From NCBI RefSeq assembly GCF_001730305.1, contig NZ_MIJY01000002.1:78716-142715 (forward strand): a stretch of 64,000 bases of DNA, in the 5' to 3' direction. The notes under the pieces are model-generated. The model saw only the letters and a program-made list of their open reading frames with translations, was not told where the DNA came from and did not search any database. Position 1 is the first letter of the stretch; every line of letters starts with the position of its first letter. The position numbers and the translations under genes were made by a program. The stretch is from Enterococcus termitis (lineage in GTDB: Bacteria > Bacillota > Bacilli > Lactobacillales > Enterococcaceae). Shown here in pieces: positions 56,910 to 64,000 of this stretch.

Positions 56910-56984
56910 TAGTCAACAACTTATGAGTTATTGACTATAGCAAGGCTGCCTTGAAAATAAAGAAGTCAAGAGTAGTCAATAACT
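56910..56984. repeat. Candidate res site: three TAGTCAATAACT-type elements
   Basis: TAGTCAACAACT (56910-56921), AGTTATTGACTA (56926-56937, inverted) and TAGTCAATAACT (56973-56984). The last two are a perfect 12-bp inverted repeat. Serine resolvases bind such paired 12-bp half-sites directly upstream of their own gene. Confidence 0.5.
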
Positions 56985-57008
56985 ATAGTCAGGAAGTGAG
57001 GACAAAAA

Positions 57009-57584
57009 ATGACGATTTTTGGCTATGCCAGAGTATCGACACGGGGACAAGATTTGAGCGAACAAAAATATCAGCTGGCAGAAGCTGGAGTCGATTCAAA
57101 AGATTTATATGCAGAAAAATACACTGGAAAGCGAATCGAACGTCCAGCCTTTGAACAATTATTAAGCCAGGTTAAGTCCGGAGATTTTATTGTTGTTACC
57201 AAATTGGATCGATTTGCTAGAAATACACGTGAAGCGTTGGAAGTGATCGAACCACTACTAGAAAATCAAGTGACGATACGAATTTTAAATTTAGGGACGA
57301 TTGAAAACACTCCAATGGGAAGAATGATTGTTCGAACGCTGCTAAGTGTAGCAGAAATGGAAAGAGATATGATCATTGAGCGGACACAGGAGGGGAAAGA
57401 GTTTGCGAAACGTATGAATCCAGAATATAAAGAAGGTCGTCCGACAGCCCGAATAACTCCTCAGAAACGCCATGCATATGACTTACTTATGGAAGGTAAA
57501 AGCTACAAAGAAGTTTCTCAATTAACTGGTTTCAGTAAAAGTACCTTGCAAAGAATCAAAAGAAAAATAGATTCTTCGAAATGA
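57009..57584 (+). CDS. Serine recombinase, resolvase/invertase family
   Basis: A 191-residue small serine recombinase. The catalytic Ser is S10 in GYARVSTRGQDL, with the conserved KLDRFARNTRE and the MGRMIVRTLLSVAEMERDMIIERT E-helix. The C-terminal helix-turn-helix (SYKEVSQLTGFSKSTLQRI, about residues 160-180) binds DNA. Length and layout match Tn3-type and plasmid resolvases. AGGAAGTGAGG precedes the ATG. It probably resolves multimers or cointegrates at the repeat cluster directly upstream. Confidence 0.93.
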   Translation: MTIFGYARVSTRGQDLSEQKYQLAEAGVDSKDLYAEKYTGKRIERPAFEQLLSQVKSGDFIVVTKLDRFARNTREALEVIEPLLENQVTIRILNLGTIENTPMGRMIVRTLLSVAEMERDMIIERTQEGKEFAKRMNPEYKEGRPTARITPQKRHAYDLLMEGKSYKEVSQLTGFSKSTLQRIKRKIDSSK

Positions 57585-57788
57585 TTACTCTAAGAACTTT
57601 ATATTAATAGTATGGAAGCATATAAGAAACCATGTAATAGGCATAAAAAATAAGCATTCGAAGTTTTAAAAATAGTAGGTATACAGATTAAAAATAATTT
57701 ATACTTACTAAAAGGAATTAAATATTGTTTAATCAGCAAATTATTTATATACTTAGTGTTATAAGAAATAACTTGGAGGTGAGTATCA

Positions 57789-58004
57789 ATAATTAGAGAA
57801 AAAGAACTAAGAAGAACAGATTTAGTTGAAGGAGAAATTTTACGTTATCTTAGAGCAAGAATTTATTCATCAGGAGGGCTTCCAAAAGAAACTGTTCTAG
57901 AAGAAAATACACCAGATAGTATTATGTGTGAAATAAATATAATATTTGGTAGTTTTCAGGAAGCTTTGAAACAAGCACTATATACAGCTCAGTATAGGAA
58001 GTGA
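57789..58004 (+). CDS. Small protein with non-standard start (homing-endonuclease-associated-repeat-like)
   Basis: An open frame of 71 codons with a strong GGAGG (57775-57779), but the codon at the proper 9-nt distance is ATA, and no ATG, GTG or TTG lies near it. The protein reads like one HEAR-type module: a glycine-proline turn (SSGGLPKETVLEENTPD) followed by IIFGSFQEALKQA. Either ATA (or the next codon ATT) is used at low efficiency or an ATG has mutated. The codon pattern and the intact frame suggest a recent change. Confidence 0.45.
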   Translation: MIREKELRRTDLVEGEILRYLRARIYSSGGLPKETVLEENTPDSIMCEINIIFGSFQEALKQALYTAQYRK

Positions 58005-58099
58005 GTGAATACTTTTATAAGTAGAGGCAAGTGTTTGTGCTTATAAAAGTATCGGTTAAAGAAGTTAATTTAGAAAAAGTGAATTGAGGGCTTAAACAG

Positions 58100-59353
58100 A
58101 TGAGTAATGTAAGACAATTAATAGTAATTGGGAATGGTTTTGATTTATATTGTGGTATAGGTTCAAGCTACTATAAATTTTTTATCAGTAAATATAAGAA
58201 TGATTTTGGAAGGAAAGTTAAAAAAATGTTATTTGAAGAGGAAAAAGAGGCGTTAGCTGAACTTAACTGTTTTGATGTCATTTTTTCTTTTATTGAGCAA
58301 TTAGATATGAACTATTGGTTAAGCCTGCCGCAAATGGATTTAAACAATTTTTGTTCACCAAAAGATTTGTATTGGCAAGATATAGAGGCTATATTATCAG
58401 ATTATTTATCTGTTATTTTCTCTGAAAAAGGAGGGGATATATATCGATTTATGTGTTCTTTAGATACTAAAGAATACATAATTTCTGAAGAAATTTATCG
58501 CGAATGGAAGATCGCTGTATTCCCTAAGGATCAACCTAAAATGTTACATGACAAGTGGAAATTGGTGGCGTTCTCTTTGGCTAAAGTGTTACTTGCTAAA
58601 TATGGTAGACCTGAATCTGAATTGAAATTTGATTATAAGTTTGCTTCTAATCAAAGAGTTGTTAAAGAATTCACTGAAAAGTATCTATTGCCCATGATTT
58701 TGAAAGAACTGAATCAATTTGAAGATTCTTTTACTTCTTTCTTATTCGACAGAATAGAAGTTAAAAATCCAAAATTTAATATTGCATCAAATTCAGAAAA
58801 AACATTAAGTAGTCTTGTATGGGATGATTCGGAAATTTCTACTGGAGAAACTTCAGTTCTATCTTTTAATTATACGGGAATACCTGGTGAAAACTTCTTA
58901 TACAGATTGAAAAATGTACATGGCAGTATAAACAAGCGAAATATAATTTTTGGTGTGGATTTTCAAAAAAATAAAAGTATACCGATAGAGTTTACGAAAA
59001 CATATAGAACTCTAAGCTTAGAAAACAGGGACGATGAAAAAGAGTTGTTTGGAAAGGAAACACATATATTAAAATTTTTTGGACATTCTCTAGGAGAAGC
59101 AGATTATTCTTATTTTCAATCGTTATTCGATTCGCTGAATTTATATTCTAGTAAAATCAAATTATATTTTTATGTAGTGGAGTATGGTAATAAAACGATC
59201 AGGGAAGTAAAAGAAGAGACTTTTCGGAGAGTTACTAAACTTTTGAACGTTTACGGCAGTACTTTTCATAATCCTGATCATGGTAAAAATTTAATGCACA
59301 AATTGATACTAGAAGGTAGAATCTTTATCAAAGAATTGAAAATAGTTCAGTGA
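58100..59353 (+). CDS. abiH: AbiH-family phage abortive-infection protein
   Basis: A 417-residue protein of the AbiH family, first known from lactococcal plasmids where it aborts phage infection. Recognised by the N-terminal LIVIGNGFDLYCGI, the central LSFNYTG, VHGSINKRNIIFGVD and the C-terminal FFGHSLGEADYSYFQ. The enzymatic activity is not established. GAGGG lies about 10 nt before the ATG. It is AT-rich like the island genes around it, and lies between the resolvase module and the type VII toxin cluster. Confidence 0.85.
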   Translation: MSNVRQLIVIGNGFDLYCGIGSSYYKFFISKYKNDFGRKVKKMLFEEEKEALAELNCFDVIFSFIEQLDMNYWLSLPQMDLNNFCSPKDLYWQDIEAILSDYLSVIFSEKGGDIYRFMCSLDTKEYIISEEIYREWKIAVFPKDQPKMLHDKWKLVAFSLAKVLLAKYGRPESELKFDYKFASNQRVVKEFTEKYLLPMILKELNQFEDSFTSFLFDRIEVKNPKFNIASNSEKTLSSLVWDDSEISTGETSVLSFNYTGIPGENFLYRLKNVHGSINKRNIIFGVDFQKNKSIPIEFTKTYRTLSLENRDDEKELFGKETHILKFFGHSLGEADYSYFQSLFDSLNLYSSKIKLYFYVVEYGNKTIREVKEETFRRVTKLLNVYGSTFHNPDHGKNLMHKLILEGRIFIKELKIVQ

Positions 59354-59450
59354 ATGCATAAAACTGATCGCTTAAACAATAAATAGTGAAAAGTAATCTA
59401 TTAAAATAATTAATGAGTTATAAAATGAATTTTCAAAAGGAGTTGTTGCT

Positions 59451-59717
59451 ATGATAAAAAATGATATGGACAAGGCACAAGCAATCGCAAAGAAAATCGC
59501 TTCGGCAAATGATGTAAGCATTGATATGCGGGCGAAAATTTCTTATTCCTCCAGTTCTGCTGTTTCTGAATTAGAAAGTTGTGTATCGGATCTTACAGCG
59601 TTGGTTCAACAATTTTCAGCTAACACAAAAGTAGATAGTGTCAACGTGATCCAAGTAGCTCTTGCATTGAAGCAAGCCGATAAGAAATCCGCTGAGGTGG
59701 TGGCAGGTCATGAATAA
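59451..59717 (+). CDS. DUF3130/TIGR04197 small type VII secretion protein (Lap1-type)
   Basis: An 88-residue helical protein with Ser-rich middle (ISYSSSSAVSELESC) and C-terminal LALKQADKKSAEV, typical of the WXG100-like TIGR04197/DUF3130 family. In streptococci such proteins pair with LXG toxins as targeting factors for type VII secretion. AAAAGGAG precedes the ATG. It overlaps the next gene by 8 bp. No secretion machinery gene lies in the window. Confidence 0.8.
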   Translation: MIKNDMDKAQAIAKKIASANDVSIDMRAKISYSSSSAVSELESCVSDLTALVQQFSANTKVDSVNVIQVALALKQADKKSAEVVAGHE

Positions 59718-60084
59718 ATTGCCACCACAGGAAGAATTAGAAACGTTGAATGTAGAATATCGACAATTAGACGAACAAATCGATACTCATAAAAGAGACA
59801 AAATAAAATTAAACACGTATCTTTCTGATTGGCAAAGGATCAATCAAGAAGAACAAGAATTGTTGAATAGAATTCTTTCTTTAAGTGAAGGAGCAAATGC
59901 TGCAACTCATGCAGGACAAGCATTAGACGATCGAGAACTATTTGCTAACCATAGTCGATCCGCTATGGAGGAATGCATAGAAGAGTTTGAGCAGACAGAA
60001 AAGAAGTTAACTACTCAGCTTACGGAAGTGGAAGAAGAAATTCAAGTTCAAAAAAAGGCGGTACACGATTATGCCAAAGATTGA
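59710..60084 (+). CDS. DUF3958-type LXG toxin helper (Lap2-type)
   Basis: A 124-residue protein made mostly of charged coiled coil (about residues 10-50 and 80-120). Position and shape fit the DUF3958 family, the second helper found before LXG toxins, which binds the LXG domain and DUF3130 partner. It overlaps the upstream gene by 8 bp and the LXG gene by 14 bp, so the three are translated in step. Confidence 0.7.
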   Translation: MNKLPPQEELETLNVEYRQLDEQIDTHKRDKIKLNTYLSDWQRINQEEQELLNRILSLSEGANAATHAGQALDDRELFANHSRSAMEECIEEFEQTEKKLTTQLTEVEEEIQVQKKAVHDYAKD

Positions 60085-61618
60085 TTATGCTGAATTAACT
60101 ACCTTTTCGAGTCACTTGAATAACGCTGTTAGCCAAATTCACTCCGGACTTCAGTCAGCCAAAGAGGGTGCAAATGAGTTGATCAATTGTACAGAATTAG
60201 ATAGTACCTCATGGCGAACTACAAAGAATTATTTTCAAGCGTATCCTGTTGTATCTGATGGTATTTGGAATAGCACCGCTACCTTAGCGGAAACGTTGAC
60301 GGCATACTTATCTGCTTTTCAAGCGGAAGTAGGTGCACCGAGAAATCAACTGAATACAGATGAATTAGAAGACTTACAAAGCCGTTTACAAAGTATTCAA
60401 CGTGCCCGTAGTGACTTATTATCTGAAATGGCTGGAGAAAGTAATTATGAGCTGAATACGCTCTCCAATCGACTGTCTAGCCTTGATTCAGCAAGCAATT
60501 ATTTTGTTAAAGAAATCAAGCTTCTTGAAGATTATCGAAATTTTGAATCGGGCCATGCAAATGATTTTTCAGGAATTCATGGAACCATAGGAGAACTCAA
60601 AACGGCACTCGCTCAATTAGGGACACAAAAACATTTCAATCCTGTATCTGGTTATGCACCAAGAAATTATAAGAACATGAGCTGGTTCAACAAGCTGTCA
60701 GAGTTCAATGCCCAGCAACCTGAGACTCGTATTTTTAAAGTCACTATGAAATCGCCTGGTGGAACGTATACCACATTTAACGTCTATAAAAACGGAAAAT
60801 ATGATTTAGGCATGAGTGAAAAATTAACGTGGCTTCATGCGCAACAAGGGATAACTGATCTTATTAACCTACTGGGAGAAATTTCTCCAGTCTATGACGG
60901 CGTACGCTTCTTTGTTGGCGTTGATCCTGTAACAGGGAAAAAGATTTCCTTGGAGGAATGGCTGCAAGCTGGATTTTGGACTGCTTTAGAAGGGCTATCA
61001 GGGGCTAAGTTGTTGGCGATGTTTAAGAATATCAAACTCAACAAAAAACTGTTAGACGGCGTTTCATTGACTCAAAAAGACTTAGAATTATTTAACAAAT
61101 TAGGCGATTTAGGTGATTTTAAAGTTGCTGGAAAAACTGGGGAAATGAAGAGTGCTGAAATTATCTCAGATGGTTCACATTATGTAGACGGAAAATTAAA
61201 ACCAAACGTTGTCTACATGACTGGAGAGTATAAATATTTATATGAAACTGATAACTTAGGGCGAATTATAAATGCTAATGCAGAAGAGTTGAAATGGAAA
61301 AGCCATGAAGGACGGTTGCCACACAATCCTAATACGGCTGAAAAGCTCCCTGATGATCACGCAGGACATTTATTTGCGGATATGTTTGGTGGTTCTCCAG
61401 AGCTAGATAATCTTATTTCTCAAGCGAAAGATATAAATAAAAAAGATTTTTATAGGCTTGAAATGCAGTGGAAAAAGGCATTAGAAAATGGTCAGAAAGT
61501 GTCTGTAGATATAAAAATTAATTATACAGGAACTTCAAAACGTCCTACTTCATTTGAAGTATCTTATACAATAGATGGTGCGGACTATTATAAAAAATTA
61601 AATAATACAAACGGTTAG
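60071..61618 (+). CDS. LXG-domain polymorphic toxin with C-terminal nuclease
   Basis: A 515-residue type VII secretion toxin. Residues 1-200 form the helical LXG domain, followed by a linker with a pre-toxin-like segment (GVRFFVGVDPVTGKK, about 275-290). The C-terminal domain from about 365 resembles the DNA/RNA non-specific endonuclease family (Endonuclease_NS_2): DDHAGHLFADMFGG at 428-441 carries the likely catalytic His, followed by LDNLISQ and WKKALENGQKVSV. Target cells would lose nucleic acid. The DUF600-like gene 12 bp downstream is the expected immunity gene. Secretion must depend on machinery encoded elsewhere. Confidence 0.87.
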   Translation: MPKIDYAELTTFSSHLNNAVSQIHSGLQSAKEGANELINCTELDSTSWRTTKNYFQAYPVVSDGIWNSTATLAETLTAYLSAFQAEVGAPRNQLNTDELEDLQSRLQSIQRARSDLLSEMAGESNYELNTLSNRLSSLDSASNYFVKEIKLLEDYRNFESGHANDFSGIHGTIGELKTALAQLGTQKHFNPVSGYAPRNYKNMSWFNKLSEFNAQQPETRIFKVTMKSPGGTYTTFNVYKNGKYDLGMSEKLTWLHAQQGITDLINLLGEISPVYDGVRFFVGVDPVTGKKISLEEWLQAGFWTALEGLSGAKLLAMFKNIKLNKKLLDGVSLTQKDLELFNKLGDLGDFKVAGKTGEMKSAEIISDGSHYVDGKLKPNVVYMTGEYKYLYETDNLGRIINANAEELKWKSHEGRLPHNPNTAEKLPDDHAGHLFADMFGGSPELDNLISQAKDINKKDFYRLEMQWKKALENGQKVSVDIKINYTGTSKRPTSFEVSYTIDGADYYKKLNNTNG

Positions 61619-61630
61619 GGAGTTGAGTAG

Positions 61631-62092
61631 ATGACGAAGGCTTTTGAAGATTTATTTATGGATATACAAGCAGACATGGTAAGTATTGCAATGGAATATA
61701 TAGAAAATAGAGCCGACAAAATTTATATGTACGGAACGATTGAAGGTGACAGTTTTTCTTTCAACCTCTTTTATGAAATCAATGGAAAAATAGTAAAAAT
61801 GCATGAAGTAAATTCAGCACTCAAATCATTTGATAAACCATTTGATACAAGCCGTGAACGTAAAGTTGAGGTTTTAAAAATTGGCACACAAGATTTAGAA
61901 GAATTAAAGCAGTTGTGTACTGAACATCATAGAGATACTCCGACAGAGCTAAAAATAATTTTTGAAGTAGCTACGAACCACCTTGCTACGGAATATAAAT
62001 ATGAGCCTGTCTATGAAAATAATGACGATATAATATTTATGCAAGTATTTAATGATTGGTATAACGATATGAAGAAGGAAATCGAAGGATAA
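61631..62092 (+). CDS. DUF600/YezG-like immunity protein
   Basis: A 153-residue acidic cytoplasmic protein resembling the YezG/DUF600 immunity family, which neutralises nuclease toxins of LXG loci. Typical is the YMYGTIEGDSFSFNLFYEI segment near residue 35 and a C-terminal FNDWYNDM. It begins 12 bp after the toxin gene, the standard place for immunity genes. The binding partner is inferred from position and family. Confidence 0.8.
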   Translation: MTKAFEDLFMDIQADMVSIAMEYIENRADKIYMYGTIEGDSFSFNLFYEINGKIVKMHEVNSALKSFDKPFDTSRERKVEVLKIGTQDLEELKQLCTEHHRDTPTELKIIFEVATNHLATEYKYEPVYENNDDIIFMQVFNDWYNDMKKEIEG

Positions 62093-62134
62093 AAATAACT
62101 AGTGATATGAAACATATCTTTAAGGAGTGAAAGT

Positions 62135-62884
62135 ATGAAACTATCAAAAAAATCAATTATTATTGGCGTAGCAGCAGTATTACTTGTTGGTGGGGGGACT
62201 GGAGGATTTATTTTACATAATAATCAAGTACAAGCCCAACAGCTGAAGGAAAAAGAAGAAAAGAAAGCAGCATATGATCAGCTAAAAAAAGACGTGGAGG
62301 CTGCCATTGATAAAGCCTACGAGACACGAAAAGAAGAGGATTTGAAAACAGCTGAAGAAGCAATCGGCAAATTGAAAGAAAAAGACCAGGAGAAACCGAA
62401 AGAGCGTTTTGCGAAGCTTCAGTCTTTTCTAGTAAGAATCAAAGCAACTGATACAGCAGTTACAAAAGCTGAAAAAAGTAAGTCTGATGAAGATATCAAG
62501 TCTGCACAAGCCTTAATTGATACTGAAACAGATGATTATTTGAAAGAAGATAAAAAGGGACACCAAGCTCGTTTAGATAAAGTGAAAAAAGCTGTTTCTG
62601 ATGAAAAGGCGAAAAAGGACAAAGAGGCAGCAGCTAATGAAGCTAACACTGCTACAAACAATAATTACGTAGAAGAAACACCTGCACCAGCTACAGAAGT
62701 ACCTACGTATCAAACACCACCACAACAGGCGGCTTCACCTGCTCAACCAGCACAGCCAGCTACACCGGCACCAAGCACACCTGCTGGAAACAGTGGAGGA
62801 TCGACAGGAGCAGCTACTACAGATGAACTAAATCAATCAGCACAAGATGCGGCTAATTCTGATTGGTCTGGTTTTTATAAATAA
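62135..62884 (+). CDS. Exported/anchored coiled-coil protein with Pro/Ala/Thr-rich tail
   Basis: A 249-residue protein with an N-terminal membrane segment (SIIIGVAAVLLVGGGTGGFIL, about residues 6-26) and no lipobox Cys. A Lys/Glu-rich coiled-coil region spans about 34-175, and a Pro/Ala/Gln/Thr-rich linker about 185-230. The short C-terminal tail ends in DWSGFYK. No known family is recognised. AAGGAGTG precedes the ATG. It lies 42 bp after the immunity gene and ends in a strong terminator, so it may be the last gene of the toxin operon. Confidence 0.75.
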   Translation: MKLSKKSIIIGVAAVLLVGGGTGGFILHNNQVQAQQLKEKEEKKAAYDQLKKDVEAAIDKAYETRKEEDLKTAEEAIGKLKEKDQEKPKERFAKLQSFLVRIKATDTAVTKAEKSKSDEDIKSAQALIDTETDDYLKEDKKGHQARLDKVKKAVSDEKAKKDKEAAANEANTATNNNYVEETPAPATEVPTYQTPPQQAASPAQPAQPATPAPSTPAGNSGGSTGAATTDELNQSAQDAANSDWSGFYK

Positions 62885-62904
62885 GAATAACAAATTTTTT
62901 TAAG

Positions 62905-62939
62905 CACGTATTCAATTATTCTTGAATACGTGTTTTTTT
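62905..62939 (+). terminator. Terminator of the toxin operon
   Basis: CACGTATTCAA pairs perfectly with TTGAATACGTG across a six-base loop and is followed by seven T. Confidence 0.93.
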
Positions 62940-62966
62940 GTTTGTCAATTGAAAGGAGGGATAAAA

Positions 62967-63008
62967 ATGCACGTTTTATTCTATCAGTATAGTGTGCGTC
63001 CGCCATGA
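62967..63008 (+). CDS. Short leader-like ORF (13 codons)
   Basis: ATG 62967 follows an excellent ribosome site (AAAGGAGGG, 6-7 nt). The peptide is MHVLFYQYSVRPP. It lies between a terminator and the next gene, 46 bp before that gene's start. It may be a leader peptide or the remnant of a gene start. Translation is suggested only by the ribosome site. Confidence 0.4.
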   Translation: MHVLFYQYSVRPP

Positions 63009-63054
63009 AATGTAGAAGTTAGAGCTATTTGTTATTACTAACAAGGAGGAAACT

Positions 63055-63936
63055 ATGAATATTAAAGAAAAATATAGGGAAAAGATCAAAAAGAAATTAT
63101 TTAATGCTAGTTTACTTGCTGTATTAGTAGGTGGTGGGATTGTTTCATCTGTTTCAGAGATTATTACGAATGAAGCGCCTGTTTATGCAGAAGAATCTAG
63201 TAAAGAGATAAAAAATGGTGTTACAGTTGAGAAATCTGGTACTTCTAGTTATGCGTTGAGCCTACCTTCTGGCAATACTCAAATTGGTTCGCTTGATGGT
63301 GTGCCAGTCATTAAATCTGGAACAAAGGATATGTCGAGCCAAGCCTTTCAAGATTTAGTAAATTCAATTGTCGCAGAAACAGATGCGCAATATATTGTTA
63401 ATGAAACATTTTGGGGATCGAATACGCAATTAGTAGGAGGAACTCCTATTTCTAACATGCCTTCAGGTCAAAGTTTCTGGCTGAAAGCAGACGGATTTAC
63501 AAATTCAGATAATTATGTGGAACTGTCAAAGAATGGTAAAGCGTTAATCAAAGCAGTTGGACATGCAACTGATACAGAAAGCGGCAATCAAATTCCTTTA
63601 GATTTAGGGATTATTTATCGTGATTCAGATACATCAAATGCATCAAGGACTGGTGAAAAAGTTTACATGAGTGCGAAAAGTCAAAACGGTGTGATCACTT
63701 TAGGTTGGGTTGCACCAGCTGACGCAGGTTCTACAGATACCGGAGGATCTTCTGAAGGTGGGGGAAGTACTGGTGGTAGCGGTAGTGGAGATATGGCAAG
63801 CTATCTTAACAGAATTCGATTTGATGTTGTTCTACTAAATGCTAATACTGGGCAACCACTTCCAGATGATAAAACATTAATGGCTATGAAGTTATCAGAT
63901 ATCGATGGTGCGACACGTTTCACTATAAGTGTATAA
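63055..63936 (+). CDS. Secreted protein with Gly/Ser-rich linker, function unknown
   Basis: A 293-residue protein with a signal peptide (basic start IKEKYREKIKKK, hydrophobic LFNASLLAVLVGGGIVSSV, probable cut after PVYAEE near residue 43). A beta-rich domain (about 50-235) contains an IVAETDAQYIVNETFWGS segment; a Gly/Ser linker (about 239-259) follows, then a short tail. It ends abruptly after LNRIRFDVVLLNANTGQPLPDD and about 20 more residues, without a sorting signal. The tail looks like the start of another domain, so truncation or frameshift is possible. AAGGAGG precedes the ATG. Confidence 0.75.
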   Translation: MNIKEKYREKIKKKLFNASLLAVLVGGGIVSSVSEIITNEAPVYAEESSKEIKNGVTVEKSGTSSYALSLPSGNTQIGSLDGVPVIKSGTKDMSSQAFQDLVNSIVAETDAQYIVNETFWGSNTQLVGGTPISNMPSGQSFWLKADGFTNSDNYVELSKNGKALIKAVGHATDTESGNQIPLDLGIIYRDSDTSNASRTGEKVYMSAKSQNGVITLGWVAPADAGSTDTGGSSEGGGSTGGSGSGDMASYLNRIRFDVVLLNANTGQPLPDDKTLMAMKLSDIDGATRFTISV

Positions 63937-64000
63937 CACGAAAAGTGAGGACTTACTGAAGGTTAGTAGGTTACAACTAATGATTTGACAGTTGGAATGA

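Larger units (their letters stand above)
56490..57008. other. Non-coding stretch with repeats ahead of the resolvase gene
   Basis: About 520 bp without a convincing gene. It holds two copies of the DnaA-box repeat, a perfect hairpin over one of them, an AT-rich tract (56823-56872) and three copies of a TAGTCAATAACT-type element just before the resolvase. A 79-codon minus-strand frame (56390-56629) has no clear ribosome site. The set looks like a replication and/or resolution locus. Confidence 0.55.

Overview
The window reads as a low-GC Firmicutes chromosome segment, most likely Enterococcus. The basis is a galKETR cluster, a dltXABCD operon with the short DltX gene, an AhpF with a C-terminal redox domain, a DUF3130/DUF3958/LXG type VII cluster, and a dnaX-recR-tmk-holB block of the Lactobacillales kind. 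Shine-Dalgarno sequences are strong and nearly every transcription unit ends in a clear intrinsic terminator. The species cannot be fixed from the sequence alone.

Layout. 0-7.8 kb: a family 2 glycosidase followed by the Leloir pathway (galM, galK, galE, galT, galR); galK has a promoter overlapped by two small palindromes. 7.9-10.6 kb: a membrane-anchored sortase-like protein, divergent from an Mga-type regulator. 10.8-20.1 kb: DNA replication and repair housekeeping (dnaX, ybaB, recR, tmk, holB, yabA) with darA, ricT and rsmI; a PTS IIB-like gene, a HAD phosphatase and a DUF1697 gene sit inside this block. 20.4-26.6 kb: ammonium transporter and PII protein, then an HD-domain gene and dinB behind a promoter that carries a LexA-type box, a photolyase and a short-chain dehydrogenase. 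26.9-29.9 kb: anaerobic ribonucleotide reductase nrdD/nrdG under two NrdR boxes. 30.2-37.8 kb: a BceAB-type peptide-resistance transporter followed by the D-alanylation operon, both cell-envelope defences. 38-53.5 kb: peptidase, lipoate ligase, tRNA methyltransferase, DNA glycosylase, ahpCF with a PerR-type box, lipase/esterase, exonucleases, murB and a CBS-domain protein.

53.5 kb to the end is an accessory island. It begins with about 1 kb without a convincing gene but with a run of small perfect hairpins. A plasmid-like module follows: small membrane proteins, a zinc-ribbon protein with a possible DnaB/DnaD-like part, two small basic proteins, four copies of a repeat that each contain a DnaA-box-like TTATACACA, a tRNA-like T-arm/acceptor hairpin, and a serine resolvase next to an inverted-repeat cluster. 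After that come an AbiH-type phage-defence gene and a type VII secretion toxin cluster: two small helper proteins, an LXG nuclease toxin and a DUF600-type immunity protein. Two exported proteins of unknown function close the window.

The most interesting part is 54.4-64 kb, where a replication/resolution module, a phage-defence gene and an antibacterial toxin locus lie together. Start codons were moved from the longest open frame wherever a Shine-Dalgarno sequence clearly favoured an internal start.
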